From Nymphalis io (taxonomy: Eukaryota; Arthropoda; Insecta; Lepidoptera; Nymphalidae): a DNA stretch of 64,000 nucleotides. The notes beneath the pieces were generated by a model. That model was not told where the DNA came from and made no database searches. It saw only the letters and a list, made by a program, of their open reading frames with translations. The position numbers and the translations under genes are program-made. Shown in pieces: positions 34,201 through 44,200 of this stretch (the stretch's first letter is position 1; each line of letters opens with the position of its first letter). The stretch spans positions 10,421,001-10,485,000 of the forward strand of contig NC_065888.1 of assembly GCF_905147045.1 (NCBI RefSeq). The letters run 5' to 3'.

Positions 34201-35164
34201 GTACGCGATTAAGTAAGTACATAAATTACAATTCAAATCGGCAATATTCGATTAAGATTCACTTGTTCTAGAAACTAACCCGTTTCGCTTCGTCATTTTA
34301 ACAGTATTCAAATATATATTATTATTATAAGTGGTATACCAGTTTTGCCAACTCAATTGCATCTTCTTCAATAAATATATCGGGCTTAACATTTTCTAAG
34401 TAATCCTGCAAACATGCTGATAAAAATTTCCCTTTCCAATATGTAACGCCCATTTCTTTCCGCGACGGAAACTTTGAGTAAAATGATCTTTTCCAATATT
34501 GTTCGTCCTGTCGGTAATAGATTATACATCATTAACATTTCGTATAGTTTGTGGTAGGGCTTTGTGCAAGAACGTCTGGGTAATCATCCACTCACCGTAT
34601 TCCACCACCAAACAGCAATACTTAGTGTTGTTACTTAATGTTGTATTCCATTTTGAAAAGGAAGGGTTCAGTGTAACTACAGGCACAGGACATAAAATCT
34701 TAGTTTGAAAATCTTAGTTCGCAAAGTTTTGGTGTCTTGGTCATGTTTGTTAATATTTCTTAAAGTGCCAATGTCTGTGCGCAGTGGTGGCCACTTATCA
34801 TTAAGTGGCCTATTTGACAGTCTACTTACTTACATTAAATAAATAAAAATTAACTTTTTAGTAGAAGTAAAGAAAAAACCTTAATATACGGTACGCTGAA
34901 CTTTAGGGGTATATCAGCTGGGTATAAGTCCATAAGCATATCTATATCTTTTTGCAATATTTTTCGAAGCGGATTTAGCCTATGAAATATTCTAGACAGT
35001 GCTAAAGCAGCGAAATATGTAAGAGGCGCTGGAGTCAATTCATTATCCCACTCAAAATCTTCAGCAGTGATTTTGCGAGAAGCCTCTCCAGGGGAGGCCT
35101 TCATCAATTCCGATGTGCTGTACGCTTTCCGCGTATTCGATGATACTACATAGGGAATTTTCAT
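31097..35164 (-). CDS. DRC5: Dynein regulatory complex subunit 5 (TCTE1-like, LRR protein)
   Basis: A structural subunit of the nexin-dynein regulatory complex of motile cilia and sperm flagella; in this insect most likely a sperm-flagellum protein. Six exons on the minus strand (35164-34880, 34507-34340, 34012-33454, 33380-33253, 32774-32633, 31293-31097) join with matching phases to 1479 bases, 492 aa, close to the roughly 500 aa of vertebrate TCTE1. The N-terminal part has KITAEDFEW (family: xxIIAEDPEW). The middle has YDHIPLEPVL and a region ending in YFEFSLADCESL. From about residue 240 there are leucine-rich repeats: LRILRINKSNLD, IEELDFNHCKIGDYG, IELLDFSLNPMS, LTRLDMAANNLSG, LRVDLRST. 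The C-terminus is acidic and Pro-rich (EEIPPLYLNEPEYLIWEY). The start codon is the first ATG of the open frame. An upstream 5' exon is possible. Confidence 0.88.
31294..32632 (-). other. DRC5 intron 5
   Basis: AT-rich, with no repeat that could be identified with confidence. Confidence 0.5.
32633..32774 (-). CDS. DRC5: DRC5 exon 5
   Basis: Acceptor tttcag|atg and donor c|gtatgt (phase 1). Encodes MAGLLSLNRGLTRLDMAANN, LSGEAEKTLIQALEQNKKVL and RVDLRST. The internal ATG is not a start. Reading through the donor gives a non-homologous tail, which supports splicing at 32633. Confidence 0.88.
32970..33105 (+). repeat. Family B fragment, diverged
   Basis: 'gtaaggctttttttagga', 'gtgggtaccatccattcgg', 'acagcaatacaaagtattgtt', 'gttgtgttccaatgtaaat' follow family order. 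It lies in DRC5 intron 4. Confidence 0.5.
33253..33380 (-). CDS. DRC5: DRC5 exon 4
   Basis: The acceptor used must be tttgaag|atttcag, since a cut after the cag seven bases on would meet a stop at once. Donor aag|gttcga (phase 0). Encodes FSLNPMSLECATIFAAAFVR then KEKPQTLIVNSCGFHGASAEK, an LRR unit. Confidence 0.85.
33454..34012 (-). CDS. DRC5: DRC5 exon 3
   Basis: Acceptor ctgtatag before 34012, donor ttgg|gtatct after 33454 (phase 1). Encodes VSPYIFELGLNQLQ, VYDHIPLEPVLVRLFNLNEI, FEFSLADCESLCRGLEYL and the first LRRs. This exon carries the clearest family signature. Confidence 0.9.
34098..34235 (-). repeat. Family A SINE fragment, diverged
   Basis: 'accacgctggtcgtatgcgg', 'ttggtggatatttg', 'gatagatacaggttttctca' are the reversed middle of the SINE. 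In DRC5 intron 2. Confidence 0.4.
34340..34507 (-). CDS. DRC5: DRC5 exon 2
   Basis: Acceptor ttaccgacag before 34507 and donor ctg|gtatac after 34340, phase 0 at both ends, 56 codons. Encodes DEQYWKRSFYSKFPSRKEMG, VTYWKGKFLSACLQDYLENV and KPDIFIEEDAIELAKL, which fits the family segment with two W-K pairs. Confidence 0.85.
34550..34815 (+). repeat. Family B repeat, diverged
   Basis: Near full length: 'gtggtagggctttgtgcaag', 'acgtctgggtaatcatccac', 'agtgtaactacaggcacagg', and a tail hairpin changed to gccacttatcattaagtggc whose stem still pairs. It lies in DRC5 intron 1, antisense to the gene. Confidence 0.65.
34880..35164 (-). CDS. DRC5: DRC5 exon 1 (first coding exon)
   Basis: ATG at 35164, donor aag|gttttt after 34880 (a weak donor), 95 codons, phase 0. 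Encodes MKIPYVVSSNTRKAYSTSEL, KITAEDFEWDNELTPAPLTY and a region matching the helical N-terminal domain. The frame stays open up to an acceptor-like ttttattacag at 35217, so the first exon could begin there with the ATG inside it. Confidence 0.82.
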
Positions 35165-35219
35165 GTTTGTATTTTTTATATTATCTTTATTTATATATAA
35201 ATTCCTTCTGACATACCTG

Positions 35220-35985
35220 TAATAAAATAATGACTAATCAAAACGTCATTAATACTTTTTAACCGCTTCGTTTAAAAAATAACATAACGTTCTAAAAAGG
35301 TAGTGTAATAAACAGTATAATTAAGTTTACTAATCTTGTAGTAGTATTTTGGGACACCTTAACATTAAAGTAGGGTACCTAATGTTCTCTTTAGTATTTA
35401 AAGTTGCTCCACGTGTTTTCACTCGCTTTATGTTATTGATCTGTCCTTTTATGCAAAAATGGGCTATCAAACGCAAAAAGTGTTATTCTAATCGAACTAG
35501 TTATTCCTGAGATAAGTGATTTCAAATAAACAAACTTTTCATCTTTATAATATACTCAACCGATTTTGATGAATAAAGACCTTGAAATACATCTTTTAAT
35601 AATTCAATTATTTCAATTTGTATCATATATATAACGAATAGCAAGGACAAAAAACAGACAGACAGACACTTCAATTTTATTTATTTGTGTAGATTATTAC
35701 TTTTTACTTTTAAACTTACCTATTCCTTAGTTGCAGGGTTTGATAAAGTTTGCATTTAATTGTTTAGTTTTATCCTTATTTATAGTTTAATTAGAACAAA
35801 ACGGTTGTAATTTTTTTCTATAACCTTCAAGCGCATCTTTTATTTTTATCATTAGTTATGAGGTTATTTTTTAGTTTTGAGTTGACGTGAATAGTTAGCT
35901 TGCATAAATTATAATTTAAGTAACTTTTGAAATGTTGTATTTTTTTTTCTTTTACTTGCTGCTGCTTTACTCATGTTTTTTTTTT
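35220..35985. other. Region upstream of DRC5 first coding exon
   Basis: Holds a strong minus-strand donor (aatag|gtaagt, exon end 35720) that could close a 5' UTR exon, and a degenerate repeat (35520-35690: 'caaccgattttgatgaata', 'acagacagacagacactt'). No promoter could be fixed. Confidence 0.35.
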
Positions 35986-35989
35986 GATT

Positions 35990-36165
35990 GTCTAATACTG
36001 TTGGCCTTACTGGCCTCTACAGCGTCACCGGGCGGGATGGGCGAGTTGAACTCAGCCGGATGTTGGGAGCCACACAGGGCTCAAGAGAGACGGACGTCCT
36101 AAAGGTGCCTCCTGTGAGGCCGGACCTCGACTTAGGACTCCGTTGAAATCGGGAGGGTCTTTACT
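35990..36165. repeat. GC-rich repeat-like fragment
   Basis: 'ttggccttactggcctctac', 'agcgtcaccgggcgggatgg', 'cctcctgtgaggccggacct' have a base composition like the LINE 3' regions in this window, but no homologous copy is present here. Confidence 0.35.
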
Positions 36166-37190
36166 CATGGGTAACTGGGTACTATATGGGTAATATGTAG
36201 CATGTTCACGTGTTAGTCATGCCAAAAATATCGTTGCCCAAGCTGATCGAAATATGACACCTAATATAGTATATAAGGGGGCATTAACACTAATTCAGTA
36301 ATATCCATTTTGCTTTAAATACTAGAATAATAATAATCGCACTAACATCATCAATACGTGTGTGTTGTGAATATTTCTTCATGCTTTATACCAGCTAAAA
36401 TATGACATAATTAATATAGAGTCGTTCGGGTCAAGTGTGCGTGCTTTTACCTTTGAAGCCTCATTATGCATTAGAACAGTGTGATTAAGGAAACCAATTA
36501 TTATTTCGAGTAGTGAGTTTATTAGACTTTAATTTAAAAAAAATCAGCAAATACACTAGTTTAAAGTCAATCACAGACAAATCATTGAAAGTCAGAATGC
36601 GTACACTTGACCCGTATTACGGGTAAGTGTGCATACTTCTATGGAGTAAGTAGACGCACGTGGGGTAAGTGAACGCATGATGGATTTAACAAAAAATAAA
36701 CATAAGTATTTCAATACCGACCCATGGAAGACGCAGCTACGTTTAATTTTAGTTTTTTACGAGGACATGACTCGCTTATACCAATGGCTGCTGCAGCAGA
36801 TCGTTTGCTTTTCCCTTGTTAAAGAAGAGTTTTTACTATTGCCATTTGTAGCTCCGTAACTGACGCAAGTTCAGATTTTTTTAAATATAATTTTAAAGCA
36901 TTATAATCTCTGTAACAATTAATTTAGAAATAGATGTAAATCTAATTATTCAGATAAATACATAATTAGGTACCTACACATATATTCAGTACTTTATCAC
37001 TTCGAGGGCAAGTGCGTTCACTTACCCGCGCACACTTTCCCCAAAAACCCAAAATTCAGAACGATAGCCATTGAGTCCCAAGCGCTAAACGTAACCTCAA
37101 ATTACGCATACAATTTTTAAAATAAATATGCCGACAATTAAAAAGTAATGACTTACCTACTGGTAGCTATCAATCTGGCGTATAAGACTC
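36166..37190. other. AT-rich DNA with scattered GGTAAGTG motifs
   Basis: No gene could be supported. The short frame at 36677-36859 has no recognised relatives. A strong minus-strand donor (agtag|gtaagt, exon end 37157) abuts the LINE. Confidence 0.35.
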
Positions 37191-37466
37191 TTTTCCAAAA
37201 CGCAAAAAAGTTACGAGCTTGCAGCCGCGTTTCGAGATCAGCCAGCGTACAGCCAGTGCCCGAGCGAGTATTGCCGCGATGGGTGTTGGTCCAATGGAGA
37301 CGGCTGTTGAACCAATGCCGGGGGAAACTGTATTGACCTGCCGGACAGGGAGACCCGAAGAAACGGCTGTTCCGCTGGCCGCCCATGGCATAGTACAGGG
37401 GCCCGAGCGTGCCTAACCAGCTCGCGAGGCTGCCCCACCAGGCCACGCATAATCTCGGGGTGGAAG

Positions 37467-37868
37467 GTGGGGTCCCGGCGGCCATTTCCGGGGGGGTTCG
37501 GGGGCCCTTCCGTCCGGCGGGTCAGTGTATTTTTCCTTTTGGCAACCACTTGGGGAAACACGCCTCCACACTTTGCCCATCCCTATCGTGGCAATACCTC
37601 GCTCGCTTCACGTCTCTTTTCCATTTTTTTTCTCCAAATGGTAGCGCAACAAAACAGAAATAACGGTCGTACAGCGGTGCACACCCCCACCATACCCTCG
37701 CTGTTTGAGGTCGAGTTCTCTAACATCCGTGGACTCCACACTAACTTCAACGCAGGTTGTGGTTCAGGCTCCTCTTGGCTCTTCGGATCACAGCCTTATA
37801 TCTACCAGAGTGCCACAGGCCAAGCTGTCGCCACTAGCGGTATGCAAACGTCGCGTTTAGCACTATAA
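37467..37868 (+). pseudogene. LINE ORF2 N-terminal remnant (endonuclease largely deleted)
   Basis: The frame reaches FEVEFSNIRGLHTNFNAG, the characteristic start of an apurinic-type LINE endonuclease ('NIRGL.TNF'), then at once turns into unrelated sequence, CGSGSSWLFGSQ, and stops at 37868. The following RT frame starts in another phase at 37861. So about 200 codons of endonuclease, including its catalytic residues, are missing. The upstream half of this frame is GC-rich 5' region without recognisable protein. Confidence 0.6.
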
Positions 37869-39066
37869 GTCGGCAGATTGGGACGGTATGCGCGATTACT
37901 ATGCGTCGGTCCCTTGGAAGGAACGTTGCTTCAGTGGGAATGACCCGACAGCTAGTGCCGCTGCTGTTGCTGACGAGATCATGTTGGGAATGGAATACTA
38001 CATTCCTAGCTCAGATCTCGTCAGTAGGGGTACGCGTAACCGTTGGTTCACTCGTGAATGTACCGATGCTGTATCATCTAAGCAGGCGGCATATCGCAGG
38101 TGGATCAACGGCTGCATTAGCGGGGCATCTAACATTGACTCACTGAAAGCAAACTACAATAAAAATTCCAAGTCCTGTAGAAAGGCATACACGAGAGCGG
38201 ATGCACAGCGCATTGTACAGATTGGTCATGACCTTGTTTCGCATCCTAGGGGCTCCCGTAGCTTCTGGCGTCTGACCAAGTCTGTGCAAAACAATTTCTG
38301 CCAACCTTCGCTGCCACCGCTCAGAAATCCGGACGGATCGCTAGCTCACAGTCCGCAAGAGCAAGCTGATCTCCTGGCTAAACTCTTTGCCGATAATTCC
38401 GTCATCGATGATTGTAGTGCGCTGCCACCTGCAATACCTTCATGTGGCCAAACGATGCCTGACATCAAAATCAGGCAACGTGATGTGCGTGTGGAGCTGC
38501 AATCACTTGATGTACGGAAAGCTAGCGGTCCCGATGGAATACCAGCCATAGTGCTGAAGAAGTGCGCAGCGGAGCTGTCTCCTGTGTTAACGCGCCTGTT
38601 CCAACTTTCTCTCTCTTCGGGATATGTGCCGGAGGCTTTTAGAAGAGCTAATGTGCAAGCGGTTCCCAAAAAAGGGGATCGGTCTAACCCGGCAAATTAT
38701 CGGCCAATAGCTATCACCTCAATACTTTGTAAGGTGATGGAACGGATTTTAAACAACCAACTGATCCATTACCTAGAAGATCACTGTCTAATTAATGATC
38801 GTCAGTACGGGTTTCGACCAAAACGGTCCACAGGTGATCTTCTAGCGTACGTAACACACCTCTGTGGTGAAGCTATCGACAAACATGGAGAATCATTGGC
38901 TGTCAGCCTCGATATCTGCAAGGCTTTCGACAGGGTCTGGCACAGAAGTCTTCTCTCCAAGCTGCCGGCATATTGTCTGCCTGCTCAGCTATGCACCTGG
39001 ATTGCCAGCTTCCTACACAAGCGTAGCCTTCGTGTTTTAGTTGATGGTTGCGCTTCACAATTCTAT
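37861..39066 (+). pseudogene. LINE reverse transcriptase, first part
   Basis: Open from HYKSADWDGMRDYYASVPW to the Gypsy insertion. It includes the linker region (SFWRLTKSVQNNFCQPSLPP), then RT motifs: VRKASGPDGIPAIVLK, KKGDRSNPANYRPIAITS, YGFRPKRSTGDLLAYV, SLDICKAFDRVWH and LRVLVDG. The frame is cut after the Tyr codon at 39064-39066 and resumes in the same register at 45074. The protein would prime reverse transcription at a DNA nick, but it is now split by 6 kb. Confidence 0.85.
39063..39066 (+). repeat. Gypsy target-site duplication, 5' copy (ctat)
   Basis: Identical to 45070-45073. Four-base duplications are normal for Gypsy-type integration. Confidence 0.85.
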
Positions 39067-39188
39067 TGTAGTGTAATAAGTAGTATGTAAGTCAGATGGC
39101 GTATAAATATTAAGATTGTTGCGCTAATTAGTCATTAATAAATCATCTTCTACCAAATACACTCGTTTCAATAACATAAGTCCCCTCA
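39067..39188 (+). repeat. 5' LTR of the Gypsy element (122 bp)
   Basis: Begins tgtagtgtaa and ends aagtcccctca, the usual TG...CA. It contains TATAAATA (39102-39109) and AATAAA (39137-39142), so promoter and poly(A) signal fit in a very short LTR. It differs from the 3' LTR at a single base (T at 39117, C at 44998). Confidence 0.93.
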
Positions 39189-39206
39189 TGGCGACCCTGC
39201 CATATT
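39189..39206 (+). other. Primer binding site, tRNA-Arg-like
   Basis: tggcgaccctgccat follows the LTR directly. TGG complements the CCA end of a tRNA, and the next bases resemble the tRNA-Arg site that 412-type elements use. Confidence 0.6.
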
Positions 39207-39361
39207 TGGGGCGCGCGACGCGAATTTGATCGCAGTATAGTGTTGCAGCTCCAAAATCGGACGATGAGTTGAAGAATTGGATATAAGTTCAAATTAAAGC
39301 AATATGTAGAAATTTAAGTTTATTCTTCGTTACTGTTTTACTAAAAAAAAAAAATCTAACT

Positions 39362-39592
39362 ATGTGCCGATCCAGTGTCGAGAAAGAAACAGTATTTGTA
39401 AATCAAAACGCCGCAGGCTCGAACCAGGCACAAGTTGAAGAAATACGAATGCATCTGTATACAATCAGCATAGTTTTATTGGTTATTTGTGTGCTACTTT
39501 TTTGGGCATTGCAGCACTGTACTTTATTTATAAAAAGTACAAAAAATGCCATAAAAATTGTATATCGGATGAGATCACGCAAAACAACTTAA
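39362..39592 (+). CDS. Small membrane protein ORF upstream of gag (76 aa)
   Basis: Starts with a true ATG and encodes 76 residues: a polar N-terminus (VFVNQNAAGSNQAQVEE), one long hydrophobic helix at about residues 33-54 (YTISIVLLVICVLLFWALQH) and a basic C-terminus (KSTKNAIKIVYRMRSRKTT). That layout predicts a single-pass membrane protein without a cleaved signal peptide and with the basic tail in the cytosol. It lies between the primer site and gag, in the element's own genomic RNA. I do not know a function. It could help Gag reach membranes, or be a relic of a captured gene. Confidence 0.6.
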   Translation: MCRSSVEKETVFVNQNAAGSNQAQVEEIRMHLYTISIVLLVICVLLFWALQHCTLFIKSTKNAIKIVYRMRSRKTT

Positions 39593-39991
39593 GACGGTCA
39601 TTCACCCGCGCAAGAGACATACCCAACCAGTAGAGAAGTGACGGCATTAGAATTACGAAGAAAGTGCGTGAAAACCAGGTGTTTATATTTAATATTAATA
39701 AAAAGTGCGTGAGTGTTTTGTAAAGTGATCCAATAACATTTCAGAAATAAACTTTGAACTGTTAAAATGACTATTTATAAACTTTAAGGTGTTTTTTTTA
39801 AGGAATTAGTGTAGAATCTAGTAAAATAAATGTATCCTATTAATATTATTTAATCGATTAAGTATGTATAATGTAAACAAAGAGTTTCATATTGCTATGT
39901 ATCAGGTCGTAGCCCCTACCATGGTAACTACTCGTAAGTGAGTTAATATACTTGGTATGTATTTCTTTTATAAATATGTTGTTATAAGGGA

Positions 39992-41236
39992 ATGGAAGAT
40001 GATTTAGTTAAATGTTTAGATAAACTTAAATTGATAAGAAAATATTTAATTAAGAAGGGCAAGTTAAGATATCAAGGTAATGTTATAAAAAATAAGTTAG
40101 CGGAAACTGAGAAAATATTTGAGAAAAGTTCGAATATAATCCAATGTATTACTTCTAAAGAAATAAAGCCTAAGTCTCTTACATTCATTGCTTCAATAAG
40201 CGATGAAATAAAGTCATACCACTCACAAATTATCAATTTATGTTTTAAGCCTGCATGTCATATGAGTAGTAGTGACAGTGACAGCGAAACGTGTTCGAAT
40301 CCTGAACTAAAAATGGAGTTCGATTTGAAAACAGCATGTAGTTTAATTACTGTTAAGAATAATAGCGAAAACAGCATTAAAGGTATCATTGACTCTATAG
40401 AAATGTATTCGGATATGTTGTCATCATCGGGTCAAAAATTACTAATTACATTTGTTTTAAAAAGTAGGCTGTCACAGAATGCTAAATTACGAATCTTACC
40501 TGAATACAGTTCTACAAAAGACTTAATTAAGGATTTAAAAAACAAATTATTGGTAAAGAAAAGTCCTACCGCAATACAATCACGGCTACAAACTGTATCT
40601 CAAGGATATCGCACTATAGAACAGTTTGGAACCGAGATAGAGAACTTATTTGCAGATTTAACGATAGCTCAGGCAGACGGCGATGCTGAAAAATACGAAA
40701 TTTTAAAACCTATTAATGAGCGATTCGCAATACAACGTTTTTCAGACGGTCTAAGAAATTCAAGACTAAGTACGATTATTGCAGCACGCAACTACAAACA
40801 CCTAAACGAGGCGATTCAAGCTGCGAAAGATGAAGAGCTGTCAGCTGCATCTTCGTCGCGAGGTGAGGATGTCATGCATTTCTACACTCGTGGAAGAGGT
40901 AAGTCACATTCTCATTTTAATTCCCATACTAGACCACAGATTCGCGGCCAAAGATCATATTTCCCACAAAATAACGCAGGTAAGCCAAATAATTCCAGTT
41001 ATTTTAATAATCGAAGAAATTTTAATAATTATCCACGCGGCCAAACATATTATCATGGTAGACCTAAATTTCATAAATTGAATCGCGGACGAGATTCGAA
41101 CGAGAATCCATCGAGTTCGATATCTCGTGGTAGTGGCAATAGAAACAGAGTATTTTATTCAGAAAAACTTGAACAAAATCAATCCGTAAACGCAGATAAT
41201 AATAGTGAAATGCAGTTTTTTCGTGTTGAAACATAA
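39992..41236 (+). CDS. gag: Gypsy element Gag polyprotein (414 aa)
   Basis: The structural protein that packages the element RNA into virus-like particles in the cytoplasm. The frame is intact from ATG to stop. The N-terminal third is Lys-rich and helical. The capsid-like region (about residues 140-285) includes FVLKSRLSQNAKLRILPEY and RFAIQRFSDGLRNSRLSTII. The C-terminus is Arg/Asn/Gly-rich (TRGRGKSHSHFNSH, NNRRNFNNYPRGQTYYHGR) and has no CCHC zinc knuckle, as in other insect Gypsy groups that use a basic tail for RNA binding. Pol lies in a different frame downstream. Confidence 0.82.
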   Translation: MEDDLVKCLDKLKLIRKYLIKKGKLRYQGNVIKNKLAETEKIFEKSSNIIQCITSKEIKPKSLTFIASISDEIKSYHSQIINLCFKPACHMSSSDSDSETCSNPELKMEFDLKTACSLITVKNNSENSIKGIIDSIEMYSDMLSSSGQKLLITFVLKSRLSQNAKLRILPEYSSTKDLIKDLKNKLLVKKSPTAIQSRLQTVSQGYRTIEQFGTEIENLFADLTIAQADGDAEKYEILKPINERFAIQRFSDGLRNSRLSTIIAARNYKHLNEAIQAAKDEELSAASSSRGEDVMHFYTRGRGKSHSHFNSHTRPQIRGQRSYFPQNNAGKPNNSSYFNNRRNFNNYPRGQTYYHGRPKFHKLNRGRDSNENPSSSISRGSGNRNRVFYSEKLEQNQSVNADNNSEMQFFRVET

Positions 41237-44200
41237 CATTTTGGCATTAAATGGCAAAGCCAAATATTTATCATTTTTTATTAACAATAGGAAATATTTT
41301 TGGTTAGTAGATACAGGAGCATCATTATCTGTAATAAAGAAATAGGCATTACCCAGTAACAGTAAAGTAATTAGAGACGAAACTATCATAAATTGTATTG
41401 GAGGTAAAATTCAGTCCATAGGTTACACTGCTGTCATCTTATTTCATCGTGATCAACAGTTTCATGTTGACTTTAATATAAGGCTACATGTTTTCAATAA
41501 CTTACCTTTAAAGGCTGACGGTATTTTAGGTTTAGATTTTCTGTGTCGCTACGTATCAAGTATCAACTTTGATAACAATTCCATTACCTTAAACAAATAT
41601 GGAATGGAATGTTCCTTACCATGATTGAATGTTCCTTACCATGAATGATTCGTTGAATTATTCTAATGAAAGTTTACTTATACCTGCGCGTTGTGAATCA
41701 TTTCATTACTTACTTTTGGATAATGATTCGGAAAATGACTTTGTTATCCACAGTCAGCAATTAGCTGATAACGTTTTCCTTGCAGGTTGTATCAGTAGGA
41801 TACGAAATAACAGATTACTTGTTAAAATTTTAAATACCAATGAACATGATGTTACTTTGCCAATGTTTCAACCGGAAATATATTCGATTCAAGATTATGA
41901 GTTATGCGACCTTAGGTCAACTGCTAATGACTTAAATAGGGCTAAAGCTTTATTAAACATTTTAAATTTAAATCACCTCAATACAGAGGAGCGCAAATCC
42001 ATTCAGGATATATGTGCAAAGTATTCAGATGTTTTCTTTTTGCCAGGCGATAAATTAAATACTACCAATATTTATCAACAATCAATAACTTTGAAACCAA
42101 ATACGAGTCCGGTATATGTTAAGCAGTATAGATTACCCCATTCTTTAAAAAATGAAGTTAATAATCAAATTACAGAAATGCTTAAGAATGACATTATAGA
42201 AGAAGCTAAGAGCGAGTGGTCAAGTCCAATTTTGTTAGTACCAAAAAAAAGTGATAGTGATAAAAAGTGGAGACTTGTTATCGACTATCGGAAACTTAAT
42301 GACTGCATTGTGGACGATAAGTTCCCTTTGCCAAATATAAATGAAATTTTAGACTCTCTCTGTGGTTCTATCTATTTCTCACACTTAGATCTTAATCAAA
42401 GTTACTATCAGGTAGAGTTAGATAAACGAAGTAGGGAATACACGGCTTTTACGACAAACACTGGTCAATAACAAATGAAAAGATTACCAATGGGTCTTAA
42501 GACTAGTCCTAGCGCTTTTAGCAGAGCCATGTCAGTTGCAATGTCAGGGTTAACATTTGATAAGTGTTTTGTTTATTTAGATGATTTAGTTGTATTTGGA
42601 AGAAATTTGAGCGTACATAATAAAAATTTGATTGACGTTATGGAAAGGCTAAGAAAAGTTAATTTAAAATTAAATCCCAAGAAATGTAATTTTTTGATGA
42701 AAGAAATTCTTTATTTAGGACATTTAGTTTCAAAAGATGGATTTTTACTTGACCCTGCAAAAATCGAAATCCTACAAAAATATCCCATACCTACTAATAC
42801 TGACGAAGTTAAAAGGTTCGTAGCGTTTTGTAATTATTATCGAAAATTTATCAAAAATTTTGCCGAAATAACATATCCCTTAAATAAATTAACGAGAAAA
42901 TATGAACGATTTGTTTGGACTGAAGAGTGTCAAAAAAGTTTCGAAAAATTAAAACAGTCTTTGACAATACTGGGGGTATTATAATTTCCCGATTTTTCAG
43001 AAAATAATGAATTCGTCATTCAAACTGACGCTTCAGGTACAGCAATTGGCGCTGTTTTGTGTAATCAAAATATGAAACCGGTAGCTTTTGCAAGCAGACC
43101 TCTTAATAAAGCCGAAACAAACTACCCCACTATTCAAAAAGAGTTACTTGCTATAGTGTGGGCAGTAAAATACTTTAGACCATATGTATACGGTAGATCT
43201 TTTACGATTATGACAGACCATAGACCATTATTATATCTATTCTCAATGAAAGACCCCTCAAGTAGACTTCTTAAGTTTAGGTTAGCACTAGAAGAATACG
43301 ACTTTAAAATTATATATGTAAAAGACGCTTTGTCTAGAATTAGCATAACATCGGACACTTTAAAACAAATGAACGAAGAAATATTGTTAGTTATGACTAG
43401 AGGCCAAAAGAGGCGTTTAGAAAATAAAGTAGAGCAGGATAATACAATTAAAATTAGTAAACCTAACGAATCGTGGCCTGATCAACCACGAGTAGTTGAG
43501 GTACTAAAGATACCAAATGATTCAGTAGAAATGACTTTTATAAATAATGAGGAGTTAAATAAATTGAAAAATAATGATAATTTATACGAAGAGAAAGAAT
43601 GTTTTATTTATAGTCTACGTAGAAAAATATTATATATTAATCTTAACTTTAGAGCACAATTTACGCGAGCCGAATTTGTGACTAAGTTAGGAGAATTTTG
43701 TAAAACTAGAAAAATAAATGAACTATGCATAGTAAAGAATAATGAAATTGAAAATATCATAAAAGAATTGTTAAAAGAAATAAAAGAACGTAAAGACTGG
43801 AGTGGTCCACGTATCTATGTTCTAAGAGGAGTTAAAAGAATATATGATGGGGAAGAAAGAAAATACATATTACATGACTTTCATTTACTACCCACCGCAG
43901 GTCATGCAGGTGTGCGTAGAATGACAAATAATATTAAAAGAAAATTGTACTGGCCAGGCTTGGATAAAGATGTTAAAACATTTGTTAGCAAGTGCGTTCA
44001 GTGTCAAAAAATGAAACATAGTAGGTATGTCAAGGCGCCCATGGACATAACTACAACGGCTTCACATGCTTTTGAAAAGATCTATCTTGACGTCTTTGCA
44101 AAAGGACATTGAAGACAATTGCTACATTTTAACACTTCAATGTGAATTGACTAAGTTCGTAGAGGCCTATCCTCTAAAAAATAAGGACACGGTAAGTATA

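Noticed and set aside
36677..36859. 60-codon frame starting MMDLTKNKHK
   Set aside because: No recognisable domain, no splice context and AT-rich surroundings; could be chance.
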